Assembly: GCA_902490325.1 (NCBI GenBank)
Contig: CABUDJ010000001.1
Coordinates: 7,113-71,112 of the forward strand
Length of the DNA: 64,000 nt
From: an uncultured Collinsella sp.
Lineage (GTDB): Bacteria; Actinomycetota; Coriobacteriia; Coriobacteriales; Coriobacteriaceae
Direction of reading: 5' to 3'
The notes beneath the pieces are model-generated. The model made no database searches, had not been told where the DNA came from, and was given only the letters and a program-made list of their open reading frames with translations. Shown here in pieces: positions 63,833 through 64,000 of the stretch; position 1 is the first letter of the stretch; every line of letters begins with the position of its first letter. The translations under genes and the position numbers were made by a program.

Positions 63833-64000
63833 TTATCGCCCCAGATGAGCCCGGGCAGACAAAATGGGGAGGTGCCGGCTTTCGCAAGGCGCGAACCTAC
63901 AAAAATCGCCGCGCGGCAACGCGGGGCGATGAGCTCGGTCGGGGGATAGGGCCCGCTTCGCCCGCCGGCCCGACGTGGTCTTGCCAGCATCGACATGCGC
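63833..64000 (-). pseudogene. partial frame with a translational-GTPase P-loop at the window edge
   Basis: Reading leftwards from the right edge, codons at 64000-63974 spell AHVDAGKTT, the exact G1 motif of EF-G/TetM-type GTPases. The frame then continues as SGRRAKRALSPDRAH and reaches TAA at 63833-63835 without any further GTPase feature, crossing the terminator described at 63901. It may be a gene cut off right after its P-loop. A chance match in a GC-rich repeat-like sequence cannot be excluded. Confidence 0.3.
63901..63929 (-). terminator. minus-strand terminator hairpin
   Basis: TCGCC-CGCG (63906-63915) pairs with CGCG-GGCGA (63920-63929) around GCAA with one mismatch; on the minus strand TTTTT (63905-63901) follows. 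It would end a transcript entering from the right of the window. Confidence 0.7.

Noticed and set aside
63667..63996. 109-residue minus-strand frame
   Set aside because: Overlaps the GNAT gene and two terminators; no protein-like features.

Overview
The window is GC-rich bacterial chromosome with dense, short-spaced operons. Purine-rich ribosome binding sites, frequent GTG/TTG starts, solo LuxR regulators, a Tat-exported sortase-type surface protein and several BvgS-like sensor kinases suggest a gut actinobacterium of the Coriobacteriia, most like Collinsella. This is an inference from gene content; there is no rRNA or tRNA here to confirm it.

Layout. 1-4.7 kb is accessory: a highly folded candidate RNA runs straight into a frameshifted ToxN/AbiQ-like gene, followed by an unrecognised 559-residue protein, a convergent WYL-domain regulator and two tiny membrane proteins. 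4.7-8.2 kb holds small redox/regulator units (MerR + CMD-cupin; HxlR + cupin + flavin reductase) with readable operators. 8.2-9.9 kb is a DUF4143-type ATPase bracketed by near-identical 36-bp repeats and lying over the remnant of another ATPase. 9.98-14.3 kb encodes a divergent type II topoisomerase pair. 14.7-20.2 kb has a giant surface protein and a LuxR regulator. 20.3-24.2 kb has a two-component system (kinase broken by an in-frame UGA) divergent from a CXXC mini-protein / membrane ferredoxin / TlpA-like lipoprotein operon. 24.5-27.7 kb is a fused ABC exporter.

27.8-33.8 kb is the most distinctive metabolic island: a TetR regulator, a deiminase of the agmatine deiminase superfamily, an ornithine-transcarbamylase-fold enzyme with an altered substrate motif (HELP instead of HCLP), and two paralogous MFS transporters. 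TetR-type palindromes precede both transcription units. The likely role is uptake of a guanidino compound, deimination to a ureido compound and phosphorolysis to carbamoyl phosphate; the substrate is unknown.

33.8-36.5 kb is a repeat graveyard: several palindrome families, a 183-bp and a 243-bp inverted-repeat element, and two copies of a long perfect hairpin. 36.5-52.3 kb carries a glutaredoxin, an XRE-TipAS regulator, TrmO, an aminotransferase interrupted by UAG, two solute-sensing hybrid kinases (one preceded by a solute-binding lipoprotein), an ion channel, a LOG hydrolase, a ClC channel, an EamA transporter and a YtrABC-like module. At 52,392-52,686 there is a strikingly regular array: eight 15-bp repeats at exactly 40-bp intervals in alternating orientation. 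52.8-63.7 kb is mostly housekeeping: prfC, a VUT-family transporter with a candidate pseudoknot leader, an SDR, ung, EamA/LysR, MATE, an RlmA-type methyltransferase, rsmJ and small proteins.
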